Below are positions 46,889 through 58,806 of a stretch of DNA of 64,000 bases, piece by piece. The notes under the pieces were generated by a model that made no database searches, was not told where the DNA came from, and was given only the letters and a program-made list of their open reading frames with translations. The stretch comes from Phlyctochytrium arcticum. Its lineage: Eukaryota > Chytridiomycota > Chytridiomycetes > Chytridiales > Chytridiaceae. A program made the translations under genes and the position numbers. The first letter of the stretch is position 1; every line of letters begins with the position of its first letter. The stretch spans positions 1,302,001 through 1,366,000 of the forward strand of contig JAHLKI010000005.1 of assembly GCA_025602905.1 (NCBI GenBank), given 5' to 3'.

Positions 46889-47271
46889 TTTCACAATTCT
46901 TCAAAACACATTCAAGTAGTTTAATTGCATTCAGTAGTTTTCTGCAAAATTCTCATCATAAATAGCATATCTTCTTGTTTACTCGCAATTTACCCTCACT
47001 GCTGCTCAAAAATTGAAGGACACAGTTGTTTATCTCTTGCATCGTACCTCTCGAAGCAATTGCCAAGTCTAGTTATGCTTTTGATGAGAGGTTTTCCTGA
47101 TTGATGGATAAAAGTCTGACTTCGGGAAAATTCGGTTGCAACGCGATTTTTTCCGGCTGGAACCAAAACAATTGCTTCCCACGCCTCCTTGCGAATAAAG
47201 ATGAACGCCGCCGCCGCCGCGGAAATCCTCGTTCTTCCGCAAACTTTTTAACTTCTGCCAGACCTGCAAAT
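46889..47271. other. intergenic, HOP1 upstream region
   Basis: Between the receptor stop and the proposed HOP1 start. A GCC repeat with an ATG at 47202 gives a short frame that soon stops. No other feature was seen. Confidence 0.5.
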
Positions 47272-50200
47272 ATGACACTCCAGATCCAGGTATTCTCCAA
47301 ATGATGCATACATAGCGAATCGTACTGATTGTCGTTACCTCCCCGATCGTCCAGCGCCCGCCCGAGACAACCCAGAATTTGTCAACCATTCCAACGGTTC
47401 AGAATTCGCTCAATTTGGTCCGGAACCTGATGGGCACCACCTTGGGTGCCATCACCTACCTCGTAAACCCATATCCTGAACGGCGCGCCCGAAGCTTATG
47501 CTCATCGAATGTTCAAAATAGAGAGGATTGTTTCCCGAGAAGAATTACAAAGACACCAAAATGGGCGGCCTGACTCTGAAAAAGATTGCCAGAAACTATT
47601 CGGATGAGGCGGACGAATTGATGAATTGGCTGGTAAGTCGGCATTGTTTATTTACATCAGCAATGGCTCATACTTCGATTGCAGGAGCAAGGCTGCTTCG
47701 ATGCCTTGGAAAAGCAATACGTCAGTATCAACATTGTGACTGACACGGCGACCTGTCACTGGAGCATTCACTTGCGTTTGTTTATAGTTGAAAACCATGA
47801 TCTTCGGGATTTACACGTCAGAAAACGAGCCAGACAAATTGTACGCGGTCCATCTCATCTTTCCTACCACAAACTAAGTGCAGCTCGGTATAGGCTAGAG
47901 GCATACACCTTTGGGTTCTCATATCCGGCCAAAGACAAGTGGTGCATCTCAATTGATGCAAACGGAAAAAATGCTTTCAAAGTCAAGACCAAGGGGGAAA
48001 TCATGAAGGCCACAACAGAGCTCTTGAGACGGCTTTTGATACTGACCCAGACGTTGAGTGTATGTCTGATACCGGTTGTCGTGGAGTCCAAGCGCTAATC
48101 GAATTCACTGTTGGATGCCCAGGCCTTACCCCCGCAAGCGTACATTACAATGAAGCTGTTTTACTACGACGAAACCACACCTGAGGATTATGAACCGCCG
48201 TATTTCAGGGCTGGAGATGATGATGAGAAATTTTACTTTGCTCACCGGCCCGAAAAAATTCGAGTTGGGCAAATTGAAACCCCGCACCACGCGTAAGTTT
48301 ATGGCTATTCGGCAAATATGGGCTTTTGAACTGACCAGTTGGTACATCCACAGGCTGAACATGCATGTTCAGACAGCGTCGGATATGGAGCCAGCTGCAG
48401 ACGATATGGCTCTTACTGTTCATGCAACGCCATTCACTCAAGCAATGGGTGCGGCCAGCGCCGAAGATGAAGACAGTACCATGTCAGAGACCAACGCAGC
48501 AATGGAAATGGAAAATTTCGTCAAGAGAGAGGAAGACGTGGTTATAATTCGTACGTGTTTAATTAGAATTGATCGTGTCGATCCTTTTTTTAATGGAAAC
48601 AAGCAGCTCCAGAACCATCCTTGAGAGTCAGCATGTCGCAGGAGGCGTACACGTCAACATCACAGCTTATGAGCTTCAGCAACGCGGATACGCAAGGTAG
48701 AGACGTTGTCTATTTAAAGTATAGAAGCATTTTAATCACCGCGATTCCAGGGGAACCTACGCAAGATCTAGCAGAGATGCTTCGTGCGGATGTGAAGCGG
48801 GGTATGGAAAAAAGCAAGCGCAATATGTATGTCATCGACGACGACGAGGAAGAGGACAGACAGGCAGGGGACGACCTGATGGACATCGATGACACCATCG
48901 GCAACAGTGTTGCTGATATGGATCAAGTAACTCCAGCCAAACCCATCAAAAAGGCTTCCCCAATCCAAATATATGATGGTGCCTCCGATTCGAGTATCGA
49001 TTTGAGCGTGGCTGACCCAAAGGAGACTACAATGGATGAGGTTGAAGAAATGACAAAAGTACTGGGTGAAACGACTCTAAGCGTTTTAGACGATGCGCAC
49101 ATGAGCCAGGCCAATTCACTGACGGCAAGTGATCAAGCACCAATTGGCAAAAAGGACGAACGTCGAGTGTCACCATCTCTTGCCGCTGGAGATGAAGATT
49201 CGGATAATGACGATGATGAGGGGTCCATCACGTGCCCTTGCGGAATTGAAAAGGTTCGGAGGGTGATGCAATCGCGTGTGGGTATCCTCACGCTAACCAA
49301 AATGTAACAACAGGAGGACCTCGACATGGTTTGTTGTTCCCGTTGCAAAAACTGGGCCCACTGTGCGTGCTACGGCTTTACCTCGGCTACGGACAAAAGC
49401 ATCCCCAAAATTCTCCTTTGCTTCACATGTCAAAATGAAGATGCCAAGGGAACTATGGGCCAAGGTCAGGGGAAGCCGCTATACAACATGGATCGCATTT
49501 CTGAGATTGCCTTGTTCCGCCGGGGACTGCATATTGCCTGGGACAGTGGCGTGCCCAGCGCCACGAGGTTCTCGAAGCTACTAGGTAAGTACTGTCAAGA
49601 CGCATGAGAAGAAAGACACTCACGCCTGGTCTGTCTACGCAGGAGTCAATGTTGCGCAAACTCGGCAAATCATTACCCGTCTGCAAACCGAAGGATTCTT
49701 GGTTGAAAACAAAAGCAAAGCCAAGGCGAAACGTGGCAGACCTTCCGCTTCTGCCGATGACGATCAAACAACTCATCAATACCTCGTTGTGAAAAACAAA
49801 AAGTCAATCGCCCATTTTCAAAAATGGAATGGAGACTTTGGTCTAGCTGCGGCGGTGGTCAATCCGTATACATCACTTGCAATGGAAACCCAACGGCAGT
49901 TCAGTGCCAACGCCAAAGCAACTCCCGCCCGTTCCGACGTTCTCCCAGAGATTGTCGGGACTCGAGAAACCGACAGCACAGCACGAGATGTACTACCGAC
50001 TCCACCACAAACGACCAAGAAAGCAAGCATGCGACAAACCACTCCGGTCCCATCCACTCCAAAACGGGTCACAAGGGCATTGTCAAGATCATTATCCGTT
50101 TCATTGTTTTCCGATGATGAGGACAATGCAAAATTGGGCATGTCATCTCCTCCGCCTACTCATAAAGAAAGCAAGATCTTCACTATTCCTGATACACCGC

Positions 50201-50631
50201 ACCGAATGACGAGATCCATGTCACGAGCAATGTCAGCGTCACTGTCGGATGAGGAAAATGGAGGGCACGGGAAGACTCTCATGCCTGCAACACCATCCAA
50301 GTCGCGTTTGCGTTCCGCAACGCCCGATTGTGTAAACTTGATTGATAGCCCTCGAAAGACTCTGAAAAAAGAGTTCCTGGAAAAGGTTCGCTAGTGCCAG
50401 CGCACTGTTCTTGCAAAAGCTAATTATTTCTATTTCTAGTTTGGCGAAGCTTCCCAGCGCCAAATGACGGGATTCCTACCGTCTTCCCCCTCCGGTAAAT
50501 CCAATTCAAAGAAGCGAATGTCTCATGGAGACCTGGATGATGCCGTCGAGGCTCGCCCCGCCCGGACTCCGGCAGGTAAGGGCAAAAAGCGAAAAGTATC
50601 GGTAGCGAAACGTGGTATTGCCGTTTTATGA
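47272..50631 (+). CDS. HOP1: HOP1/HORMAD meiotic axis protein
   Basis: 885 residues in 13 exons: 47272-47289, 47355-47462, 47522-47632, 47685-47720, 47788-47840, 47894-48059, 48123-48292, 48354-48550, 48607-48696, 48751-49253, 49314-49584, 49643-50385, 50440-50631. Hop1 coats meiotic chromosome axes and controls recombination through Mek1. The HORMA domain (~10-235) shows VRNLMGTTLGAITYLRGLFP, YKDTKMGGLTLKKIARN, KTMIFGIYTSENEPDKLLEA, YTFGFSYPAKDKWCISID and MKLFYYDETTPEDYEPPYFR. A Cys/His finger follows at ~477-530 (CPCGIEKEEDLDMVCCSRCK, then WAHCACYGF), then a winged-helix-like region (ISEIALFRRGLHIAWDSGVP; TRQIITRLQTEGFLV), as in Hop1's chromatin-binding module. The acidic middle and Ser/Pro tail look disordered. 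The six-codon first exon is inferred from frame and a 65-nt intron. Confidence 0.9.
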
Positions 50632-50833
50632 TATGAATCTATTACCAGTGTCTATTAGCCCTACCTGCCTATTACATACAGTTGTGTTAGCATAGTCAGA
50701 CAGTCGAAAAACATTTCTTGTATGTTTACATATTGAATCCTTCATCTACCAGATGAAAACATCCTTCTTTTTCGAGCTACAGTTTCATAAATTATGTACA
50801 AGGGTGAATATAAGTCATAACGTACATTTACGC

Positions 50834-53365
50834 TCATGAATTCTTCAGCCCGAAAAAGCCATCCAGAGTACCAGACTCCTTGGATGTCTTTGCGGAGCGT
50901 GACTTTTTGTTTCCCCCATGACCCACCATGCCCGCTTTGCGTTTATTGTTGGCCACAAACGAGGACGAGGAAGGACTTGGGGATTGCAGTTTGAGGGCAA
51001 AATGAAAATCGGCGTGTTCTTGGCGGTCCATGGGATCGAATGGAAGCGGTTGGGAGCAATCGGGGCAAATATCGACTTGAGAATCTGGAACCAGGGCCAA
51101 TGAAGAGGTATATGAGTCGGAGGTGGGTATTGTGATGGGGGACGAGCTATTTGTGCTCGGCTCGATATCACCATCCGGAAGGATAGGGGTAGAGGGTTCG
51201 TCTGTTTGCTCGGTATGGGCTGAAGAAATGGATGTTGCTGGTTTGTTGCTTTCCGATTGACTTGCGGTGGCTGGCACAGCGAAATATTGCCTGAAGGCAG
51301 ATGGTGGTTTTGGCTGAGCTTTTCGTGGGGAAGGAAGGGTTGGTTCTTCAGTATTTATAGACATTGCCTGCAATGCTCCATTGTCGTTTGACTCGTGCTT
51401 ATCGGCAGGTGCAGCGGAAAACCATTTTTTCAAATCCCCGGATGCACCCGCTTCATCCTTTTCAAACCCTGATACACCAAGTGCCATTCGAACACAGGGG
51501 TATTTCAACCTGGCACTTTTTGCCTCACCGGTAGCCGATACATCAGAACTGATCCCAAACATCTGGACGGCCTTGTCCAAAATCTGCTCTCGCACTTCAT
51601 CGCCTGGGGAATCTGATCCAGCTCCGCGTCGCCATATTGGAAATGGACCACTTTTGGACACATCTCCACCCGTGCCAACTCCTGCCCGACTCGTATGCAA
51701 CACAAGCGTTTTGGGCCACCGCCGGTTGACTTCCCATTCTTCGCCCACCCTGGTCCACAATTCGGCGGCTAAAATTTCCAACCAATGTCGAACCCCCTTT
51801 TCATCGACCACCGGAGGTCGTAGGCTTTTGCATGCTGCCATGGACTTGTGCAGGGTGACGGGGGTTACTGGGTCGTTACAGATGCCGCGGGAAATAGACT
51901 GGAGCCAATGGGCAGTTGAGGCAGGGAAGTGAGTGGAAAGGGTAGAAAGCGGTATTGACCACAGATCACCGGCAGTCTCGACCTTGAAGGCGGATTCAAT
52001 GCTTGCGCCAAGCTTTCCTTCAACAAACATTAGCAAAAAGCGAGCAAGCCCCGCTGACTTGCAAACTCACCTCCCAAACTTCTTATTTTTGTGAAGGGAA
52101 GTTTCTGCATGTAATCCAAGACCTGTGACTCGCGTATAACGGTTTGTTTATTCGGTTTGTTCAAGCCGGAACACAACTTTGCTAGCGTCTTATTGTGCGC
52201 TATACCTACAAGAGAATAAAACTTAGCTTCAACCGACGACGCAATTGAGAAGCACGATTCAACAGACCAGCAGAGCACGTGTATCCGAGCTCGTCCCAGA
52301 CCTCACGTCGAATGCGTTGACTGATCTCGGCTGCTGCGCGCAACTGACAGTCTCGCCATCCCGTGGAAGTTTGAATCTCTTCTCCAACTAAAACTCCAGC
52401 CCCGTCCCAATGCACGATAGGTTCACCGGAAGGATCAAGCTCCATTGGACTGGTTTTCAGATAATCCAGTACCACCTCTGTAACGTCAAGATACGCTTCG
52501 TCGATTGATGCGCGTTGAAAGAGAGGGGCATGTCGCGCAAAGATGGCCATTATTTGGCGGGATGCTCGTCTACGGCGCGCTGCTCAGGGTCAAGTTGCTT
52601 ATCTGCAATCAAATGTCATACCTGTAGGGTTCGAGAGATACCTAATCGGTATATGCTTTAGCTGCGAGACCTATACTGCCAATCACGCTCTGAACCGACC
52701 TTATGTGATTTCGGAGTCACTCCGCTTGTATGGTACTTTGGCTCAGTTTCGCCTTGTGCGTATGTCGCAACTAGTCTTCCACTCTAGTTAACCGTACTCG
52801 GCCAGCACATGAGGCCTGTGGCATAACCCACCATGAACCAGCTTCAAATCTAGATTTCTTCTTAATACAAACAAACCAAATATTCATCACTGCGAATCCT
52901 TACCAGGACATTTCTTCAATGCGTCCTCTACAGTACTATGTCTAAGCTCAGGTGTGAATGGTCAACTTCGAGGGTTTCTCCGTTGGGAGTTGGAGTTCCA
53001 TACCGTGCAATGCCCGCCTTCCTTGCCTCGTAGTTCACAGCAATGAGACCTTGCCATTGCTGGACACACAAAGGTTCCGTAAGAGGGATGCCTGGGTGGT
53101 ATACAGTCAATACGTTGCCACAGTATTTTTGAAAGAGTAGGTAAGGTACCTAACCGGACGTGTTCGACCTGTATTGATGAAAATATTCAGAAGGTTTACC
53201 AAACCGAGTGCACCTGTTGACTGCATACCTGACAGTAAAATGCGTCCTTTAAGATGTAAAAGTAGGATCATGGTCAGCCAGGTGCTTCGAAATGGTGATT
53301 CCACACATCCAACCTACCAGATCTATGTGCAATATGGCCCGGGAACGCTTTAATTCCTCCTCCAT
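50834..53365 (-). CDS. RAD30: DNA polymerase eta (Y-family translesion polymerase)
   Basis: Bypasses UV dimers. The start at 53365 (EEELKRSRAILHIDL) splices to an 18-nt microexon (53229-53246, Asp-Ala-Phe-Tyr-Cys-Gln) that completes motif I, then VEHVRLGIPL and VQQWQGLIAVNYEARKAGIA. The palm continues with RRASRQIMAIFARHAPLFQR and the catalytic ASIDEAYLDVTE (Asp-Glu pair intact), then GIAHNKTLAKLCSGLNKPNK with QTVI and the helix-hairpin-helix part LPFTKIRSLGGKLG. The little-finger region lies in the 400-residue last exon. Near the C-terminus are a UBZ zinc finger (CPDCSQPLPFDPMDRQEHAD then FHFAL), a basic NLS and a terminal PIP-like box (TLDGFFGL). Exon borders in the N-terminal part are approximate. 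Confidence 0.92.
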
Positions 53366-53559
53366 TTCACACAAGGGATGTCGCGGCCAAAAAGTCCGAA
53401 CTGGTTTGTCATGGCCAACTCAGATTCCATTAAGGTGTTGCCATGGTCACTCGGATCGCAAGCAGTTGCAAGTTTGGAGTTTGAGATTTTGGCAAGGCAA
53501 GACCACAAAGTTCGCTGCAAGCCTCGTTCATCCCACAAGAATAGAAAGAAAGCGGCATC
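53366..53559. promoter_or_regulatory. 194-bp divergent promoter region, RAD30/PHB1
   Basis: The only sequence between the start codons of polymerase eta (-) and prohibitin 1 (+). Both promoters must lie here or inside the opposite gene's first exon. No TATA box was seen. Role inferred from position only. Confidence 0.6.
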
Positions 53560-54579
53560 ATGTCTACGGCAATGTTGGAGACGCTCGCGCGGTGGGCTGT
53601 TCCTCTCGGTGCCATTGCGGCCGGTGTTCAGAGCAGCATGTACAATGGTAAGGACCTGATCTTCACATTGGCTGGGGACACCACCTAATCCTTGTTATTG
53701 CAGTTGAAGGAGGCCACCGTGCCGTTATTTTCGATCGTCTTCGAGGAGTATTACCTGTCGTTTCCGATGAAGGCACCCACTTTCTCGTCCCGTGGTTGCA
53801 AAAGTCAATCTCCTTTGACGTCCGCACCAAACCCCGTAACATCTCCACCACCACCGGATCCAAAGACATGCAAATGGTTTCTCTGACATTAAGGGTGTTG
53901 CACCGCCCAGAGGTTTCTCGTATCCCAAGTATTTACCAAAGCTTGGGTACGGATTACGATGATCGAGTTTTGCCCTCCATCGGAAATGAAGTTTTGAAGA
54001 GTATTGTGGCCCAGTTTGACGCTGGAGAGTTGATCACACAGCGAGACCAGGTACAAACCGGGTTACTCCAAGCTGCCAGAAAGTTTGGTTTTACTCATGC
54101 AACCTGTCTGTTAGGTTTCCCTCCGTGTCCGTGAAGATTTGATGAAGCGTGCCCGCGAGTTTGGCATCGCTCTTGAGGATGTTTCAATTGTAAGCGCAAC
54201 GATACAACGCATCGATACTAGGAAGACGTATACTAATGGCTACTTTTAGACCCATTTGACATTCGGTCGTGAATTTACCGAAGCCGTCGAGCAAAAGGTC
54301 ATTGCTCAACAGGAAGCTGAACGTGCCCGTTTCGTCGTCGAAAAGGCCGAGCAAGAAAAACTGGCATCCATCATTCGCGCCGAGGGTGAATCCCAAGCTG
54401 CCCAGTTGCTTTCTGATGCCTACCGCAAGTCTGGTCAGGCCCATCTTGAGTTGCGCCGAATCGAGACAAGTAAGGACATTGCCACAACACTGGCCAAGGC
54501 TCGTAACGTTACGTATCTGCCCGGTGGAGGAGGCGGGGATGGCCGTAATGCCAACTTGTTGCTCAACTTGGGCCAGTGA
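53560..54579 (+). CDS. PHB1: prohibitin 1
   Basis: 279 residues in four exons (53560-53647, 53704-54050, 54115-54189, 54250-54579). Ring-forming inner-membrane chaperone/scaffold with Phb2, regulating m-AAA proteolysis. Motifs: N-terminal membrane anchor ([17 protein letters not shown]), [94 protein letters not shown] and [15 protein letters not shown]. The PHB1-type features ([16 protein letters not shown]) distinguish it from PHB2. The C-terminal tail has a Gly-rich insertion ([11 protein letters not shown]). Confidence 0.96.
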
Positions 54580-56497
54580 TTCAGTTTTTGAGTTGCTCTA
54601 CTCTTGTATTTTTTGTGCTGTCCATGTACTTGTCGTTCTCATTTGTGTAACTGCATCACACATTCGTCTCTTTCACCCACCTCCATATTCATAATAGTAT
54701 CAAACACAACCTGCCTTCGAACTAATGCGGTGATCGTCATTGGTCGTTTTCAAGAGTTGAAAAAAAAGTCACTGTCTGTGCTGATGTACATTTGAAAGCA
54801 CGCTCTCTCTGGCATAGTTGGCATCTCTTTCTGGAAGCACATTCGGCCCCTGATGTTTCGGAGTTCTGGCCCAGAGGTGTGCTGCGCAGCTACGCGTCCT
54901 TGCGAATCAGGTTGTCAAACCCAAACGCGATTTCCTCTCTGAAATACAATTTCCATAAAACAAAAAAAAGACCAGCCATTTACTGCCTTGAAAGACAATT
55001 CCAATCCCAAAAGAGTATCACCACTGAAGCGATTCAAAACATTGCTTCAAGGTCAATATTTCTGGTGAGCTGGGCTTCTCTCATGGTCCATATGCTGTGC
55101 ACCCGCAAGATAAGTTTCATAAAAACATCGTCATGGAAGATGATCAATACAGATGTAGTTAAGAAGCGAATGCCATATGAAAATGTGACAGGGGGGCCAG
55201 GTCCTTGTCAGAACATGAAAGCGCTCGAAGTAGATTTGCCGCCGTAGCTTCCAGCGAGGACCATCTTTCTATTGTACTAACCGTCGGTTGTTTGATTTTA
55301 CGCATGAGAACCTTGAGAATTCAGACTTCAGATGTGCCATTTGGAGATCCGGATTTATGTTCTTGGCCGAGCTATATAATCGCGACAGAAAAAATTACAT
55401 TAAAAGGGGGAATCAGTAAAAATCCCAGACTCTTCCTCAGACTCTTCCTCGACAACTATGCCGACAGATACTGGGGGTGGTGCGGTCGTTGGATCCTCTC
55501 AAGGCCCAGCAAGGCCCGTACATTTGTGAAATGAGACGAGTAGCATAATTTGACGGCTTATAAAGCCACTTCATCCACCCAATTTTGCCAAATTTGGGCT
55601 TACCAAATTTGACGGGTTTCTTTTGTGATGGCGTTCCTCCTCAGGGAGAAAACTAGTGAAAGGCAGTTCGTACCTATAGTGAGAGCATAGTAGATTCCGC
55701 GCACAGTGCTCATATTTTGTCGTATCGAAAAAGCATCTAAAATTTGGGTACCCGGACGAGCCAACATTGAAGGCCGTGTCTGCGCGTCATAAACGCCTAA
55801 AGCAGTCAAAACGAATCTGTGTTTGGAATATTACTGCTCGATTGGGAGACTGAAGTAGCTTCGTTGTACGCTGGCGACCTGGGTGAAGGAAGATATGGAC
55901 ACTTGAATCTGACCCTCGACTGTAATAATGTAGACCCGAGATGGTTCAAAAACAGGCTGAAAGGGAACATGATTGGCTGGATTTGGGAACGTAATGGGCT
56001 CGTCGTGTACTCTATGTTATTAGAAGGGTTTGAGCTTGCTGAATTTGCCCCGCACCTTACCCCGACCTGCCCCGCACCAGCTTTTTTATTACCCGCAACT
56101 CGAGCTCGTTTGACAAACATACGGGGGTAACGCTCGGTCGTAAATAATGACCTTTGCGGACATTTCAGGACTTTGATTTAGAGATAGTTGTGGTAGCACT
56201 TCCTCACACGGGAGAATTTCTGGTGATTGTTGTTATTTCTTGAGGCTGTAAATTTGTGGCACATTCCTGCCGCTTTTACACTGCCATGCAGGACTTGCAG
56301 ACGGCAGACAGCATCCTTTGAAGGTCTGGCACCCCAGCATAGACTGTCGTTAAAACAAAGCTGAAGCTGCTGTTGTTGAAGCTCGGACCGGTGCGGCTAT
56401 GGGGGCTGAAGGAGGCCAGTCGCTAAAGTGTAACATTTTGACAACAGAACTGAAAGTATCGAGATGACATGGAGGGGGACTCGGGGAGGAATACCGA
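54580..56497. other. gene-poor region, no supported gene
   Basis: About 1.9 kb. The longest frame (54792-55247, 151 codons on +) has no family motif and no ATG with a sensible context. Two overlapping frames near 55810-56120 on opposite strands are equally unconvincing. A short echo (ccaaatttgggcttaccaaatttgacgg near 55590-55615) is present. No tRNA was seen. Confidence 0.5.
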
Positions 56498-56505
56498 TAT
56501 AAAAG
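56498..56505 (+). promoter_or_regulatory. TATA-like box
   Basis: tataaaag, 119 bp upstream of the metallopeptidase-like start codon. A clear match to the eukaryotic TATA consensus, unusual in this window where most genes show none; suits a strongly regulated secreted-protein gene (inference). Confidence 0.6.
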
Positions 56506-56623
56506 CTTGCCTTGCCCCCTCTCCCTGTCCAATGATCCAAAGCCTATCCTGCATTTCGTATTATATCCAAGTTCGACGATCCAATCAGCCAAACAAATAT
56601 TACAACCTCTTTACGGAAACAAT

Positions 56624-57637
56624 ATGATTCAACTACGTCTACTCGGAGCGGCCTTGCTCATCACTCTGTCGCAAAAATCAGCTGCGGCTCCTTGCCCTCT
56701 GAGCCCGACTGAGGGAAGCTCCAGTTTCGCCTGCCACTCTGATGCCCCCGAAAAGCTCTCATGTCCAGTGCATCCCACTGAAGCTCTCACGCGTGTCTCC
56801 TGCAACAGCGACATAGCCCTCTATCTGGACAATGACATGCTGGCCAGCGCCAACGGAATGAATAGAACCTGGGTCTCGCCATTTGCAACCGATGTATGGC
56901 AGTACATGAAGAAAACTTACGGAGGCTGTGCCGACGTCAAACCTCCCACCACCGACAAGATTGGCACCTGCGAACGCTTCGGCGACCCCAAACCTATGCT
57001 CTTTGTAGCCCACAAAGGCAAATACGGCGGAGGAACAGTGCGGAGCCGCTTTGATGAAGTCTCACAGTATCGCAACTTTGTGGATATTGCTTACACCGGC
57101 TGGAACGAATCTGACGACGAGCTCCGTGATGTGATTGTGCACGAGTTTTGTCATCATGTTGAAGGTTCTAGTCGGGGCACGCACGAATCACCCGCATTCG
57201 ACATTTGGGGCGACTCTATGTGGGCGCAATACTGCATCTTCGATTACTACACGACTACCGGGAACACTCGGTTGGCGGAGCGCGCATTGACAAGATGGAC
57301 ACCCAGCACCTTTGACCGACCCCAAGGCGCCGTGAAAGCAACCTGGTTCAAAGATTGGTTTCATCCACTATGGACAGATTTCAAGGGCCCTCAAGCGATG
57401 GTCAACTTTTTCACTTTACTAGCCGACAACTTTCCCGTCCGGAAAACATCTGATGGATACAATACCTACACTCGGCGCATGACTATTGGCGAGTTTGTTC
57501 ATTTCACGTCCGCAGCAGCTGGAAAAGACTTGCGTGATCGGGCCAAGACTGCCTTCAACTCGGGTTGGAAACCAGAGCAATTCGACCAGGCCCGCAAGGA
57601 CTTTTCCGCCCTCAATAACAAGTACAAAACTCTATGA
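56624..57637 (+). CDS. secreted HExxH metallopeptidase-like protein
   Basis: Single exon, 337 residues. Signal peptide at the N-terminus (LRLLGAALLITLSQKSAAA), then two short Cys-rich segments (CHSDAPEKLSCPVHP). The zinc-site motif is VIVHEFCHHVEGSSRGTHES at ~residue 170-190, followed by FDIWGDSMWAQYC. The HEFCHH core and a nearby acidic cluster suggest a zincin, but the third ligand is not evident and I cannot place it in M35, M36 or another named family. Conserved aromatic stretches (WFKDWFHPLWTDF; YTRRMTIGEFVHFTSAAAGK) recur in the downstream paralogue, so this is a local gene family. Likely secreted hydrolase of a saprotroph or parasite (inference). Confidence 0.75.
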   Translation: MIQLRLLGAALLITLSQKSAAAPCPLSPTEGSSSFACHSDAPEKLSCPVHPTEALTRVSCNSDIALYLDNDMLASANGMNRTWVSPFATDVWQYMKKTYGGCADVKPPTTDKIGTCERFGDPKPMLFVAHKGKYGGGTVRSRFDEVSQYRNFVDIAYTGWNESDDELRDVIVHEFCHHVEGSSRGTHESPAFDIWGDSMWAQYCIFDYYTTTGNTRLAERALTRWTPSTFDRPQGAVKATWFKDWFHPLWTDFKGPQAMVNFFTLLADNFPVRKTSDGYNTYTRRMTIGEFVHFTSAAAGKDLRDRAKTAFNSGWKPEQFDQARKDFSALNNKYKTL

Positions 57638-58806
57638 TATTTAGCTGTTAGCTTAGATTATTGGCTAGACCTCTACATGATTCCCACTTCTTAATAAGAT
57701 TACCTCCTGATACCCACTGAATCTATACCGTAGTAATTTCTGACTATGTTACTTATCAGAGCATACGAATGTATAAAGAATCTCTTCGTCAAAATTCAAA
57801 TTCATAAAAACCAGACATCCATTGATATTCGGGAAACTCAAGCTAAACGAAAAAGGATTCGTCGGATTATGCTTTTCCCTGCCGAATACGGTTTCGGTGT
57901 CAAGATATGACAAAAGATGCCCGCCCAAGCGCATTGTGCGCTGAATCTACTATTCTCACACACTAGGCAAAACCTGCCTTTCACAATTTTTCTCCCCGAG
58001 GAGGAACGCAACTAGAAAAGAGATCCGCCAGACTATGCTCCTCGCCGTCAGGAATCCGAATCCAGTTTTCGTTTTTAGATATGGCAAAAAGGTGCGACTG
58101 AAGCGCATTGTGCGTTACCAAGCTTTATTCTGCATACCACAAAAACATAATTATTGGACTCGGCGACATCGTATAATTAAACCAAAATTTTGTTCACATG
58201 AGAGTCCATGTAAGAAAGGGCCTGCAATTTCTGCAAAATTGCAGGCACTGGTATATGAAAGTGATTGAAAATTGATGCAAATGTTCGGAAGTCCTATTCA
58301 TGATGCAGCATAAGTTTTTCAACTTACTTTTTTTTGGAAAATTACCAGCGAATGATTTTTTGGGCATCGGCCTGCATATGCATACTCCAAACAGAAAACA
58401 ATGCACGGCGCAGCTCTTAGAGCACTTCTAACTTCAACAGAGCTTTGGAATGGAATTCGGGTAAAAAAAGAAATTAAGATTGTTGTGTCATAAAACACAA
58501 CAACTATAGTTCTTCTTCCCATCGCAAAATGATGGGCGAAGTCCGAATTTGGGTGAGAAACCCCATACTTTTTGGGCGGAGCAGCTTTGCCCTGAGAAAT
58601 TGTGCTTCCTCAGGTACAACAACACAAGAGAAGAATGAAGTATGATGGGGATCATGACGGCTGGCTGGCTGTTTGGGAGGTGAGGTTGAACGTCTACCGA
58701 TTCGCCTTATCTTGCCAGCTTCAGGCCCATGGCCCCACTGCATGCCCCTCCCGCGTATTCATCATGACAGGAACATCAGCGTCGCAACTCGCAGCGCGCC
58801 GTAGAG
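57638..58806. other. gene-poor spacer between paralogues
   Basis: Contains a diverged direct repeat (57855-57960 and 58021-58133) and no supported gene. Several Ser/Arg-rich frames near 58600-58940 overlap the broken paralogue's 5' part in other frames. Confidence 0.5.
57855..58133. repeat. diverged direct repeat, two ~105-bp copies
   Basis: Copies at 57855-57960 and 58021-58133 share aagcgcattgtgcg exactly, an agatatg-caaaa block just before it and a tatgct block further upstream in the same order and spacing. Overall similarity looks like two thirds. No coding function seen. Confidence 0.7.

Noticed and set aside
54792..55247. 151-codon frame on + and a minus-strand stretch resembling a TM9-type membrane segment (VTFSYGIRFLTT)
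   Set aside because: The similarity covers only a dozen residues, stops interrupt it on both sides, and no splice model rescues more.
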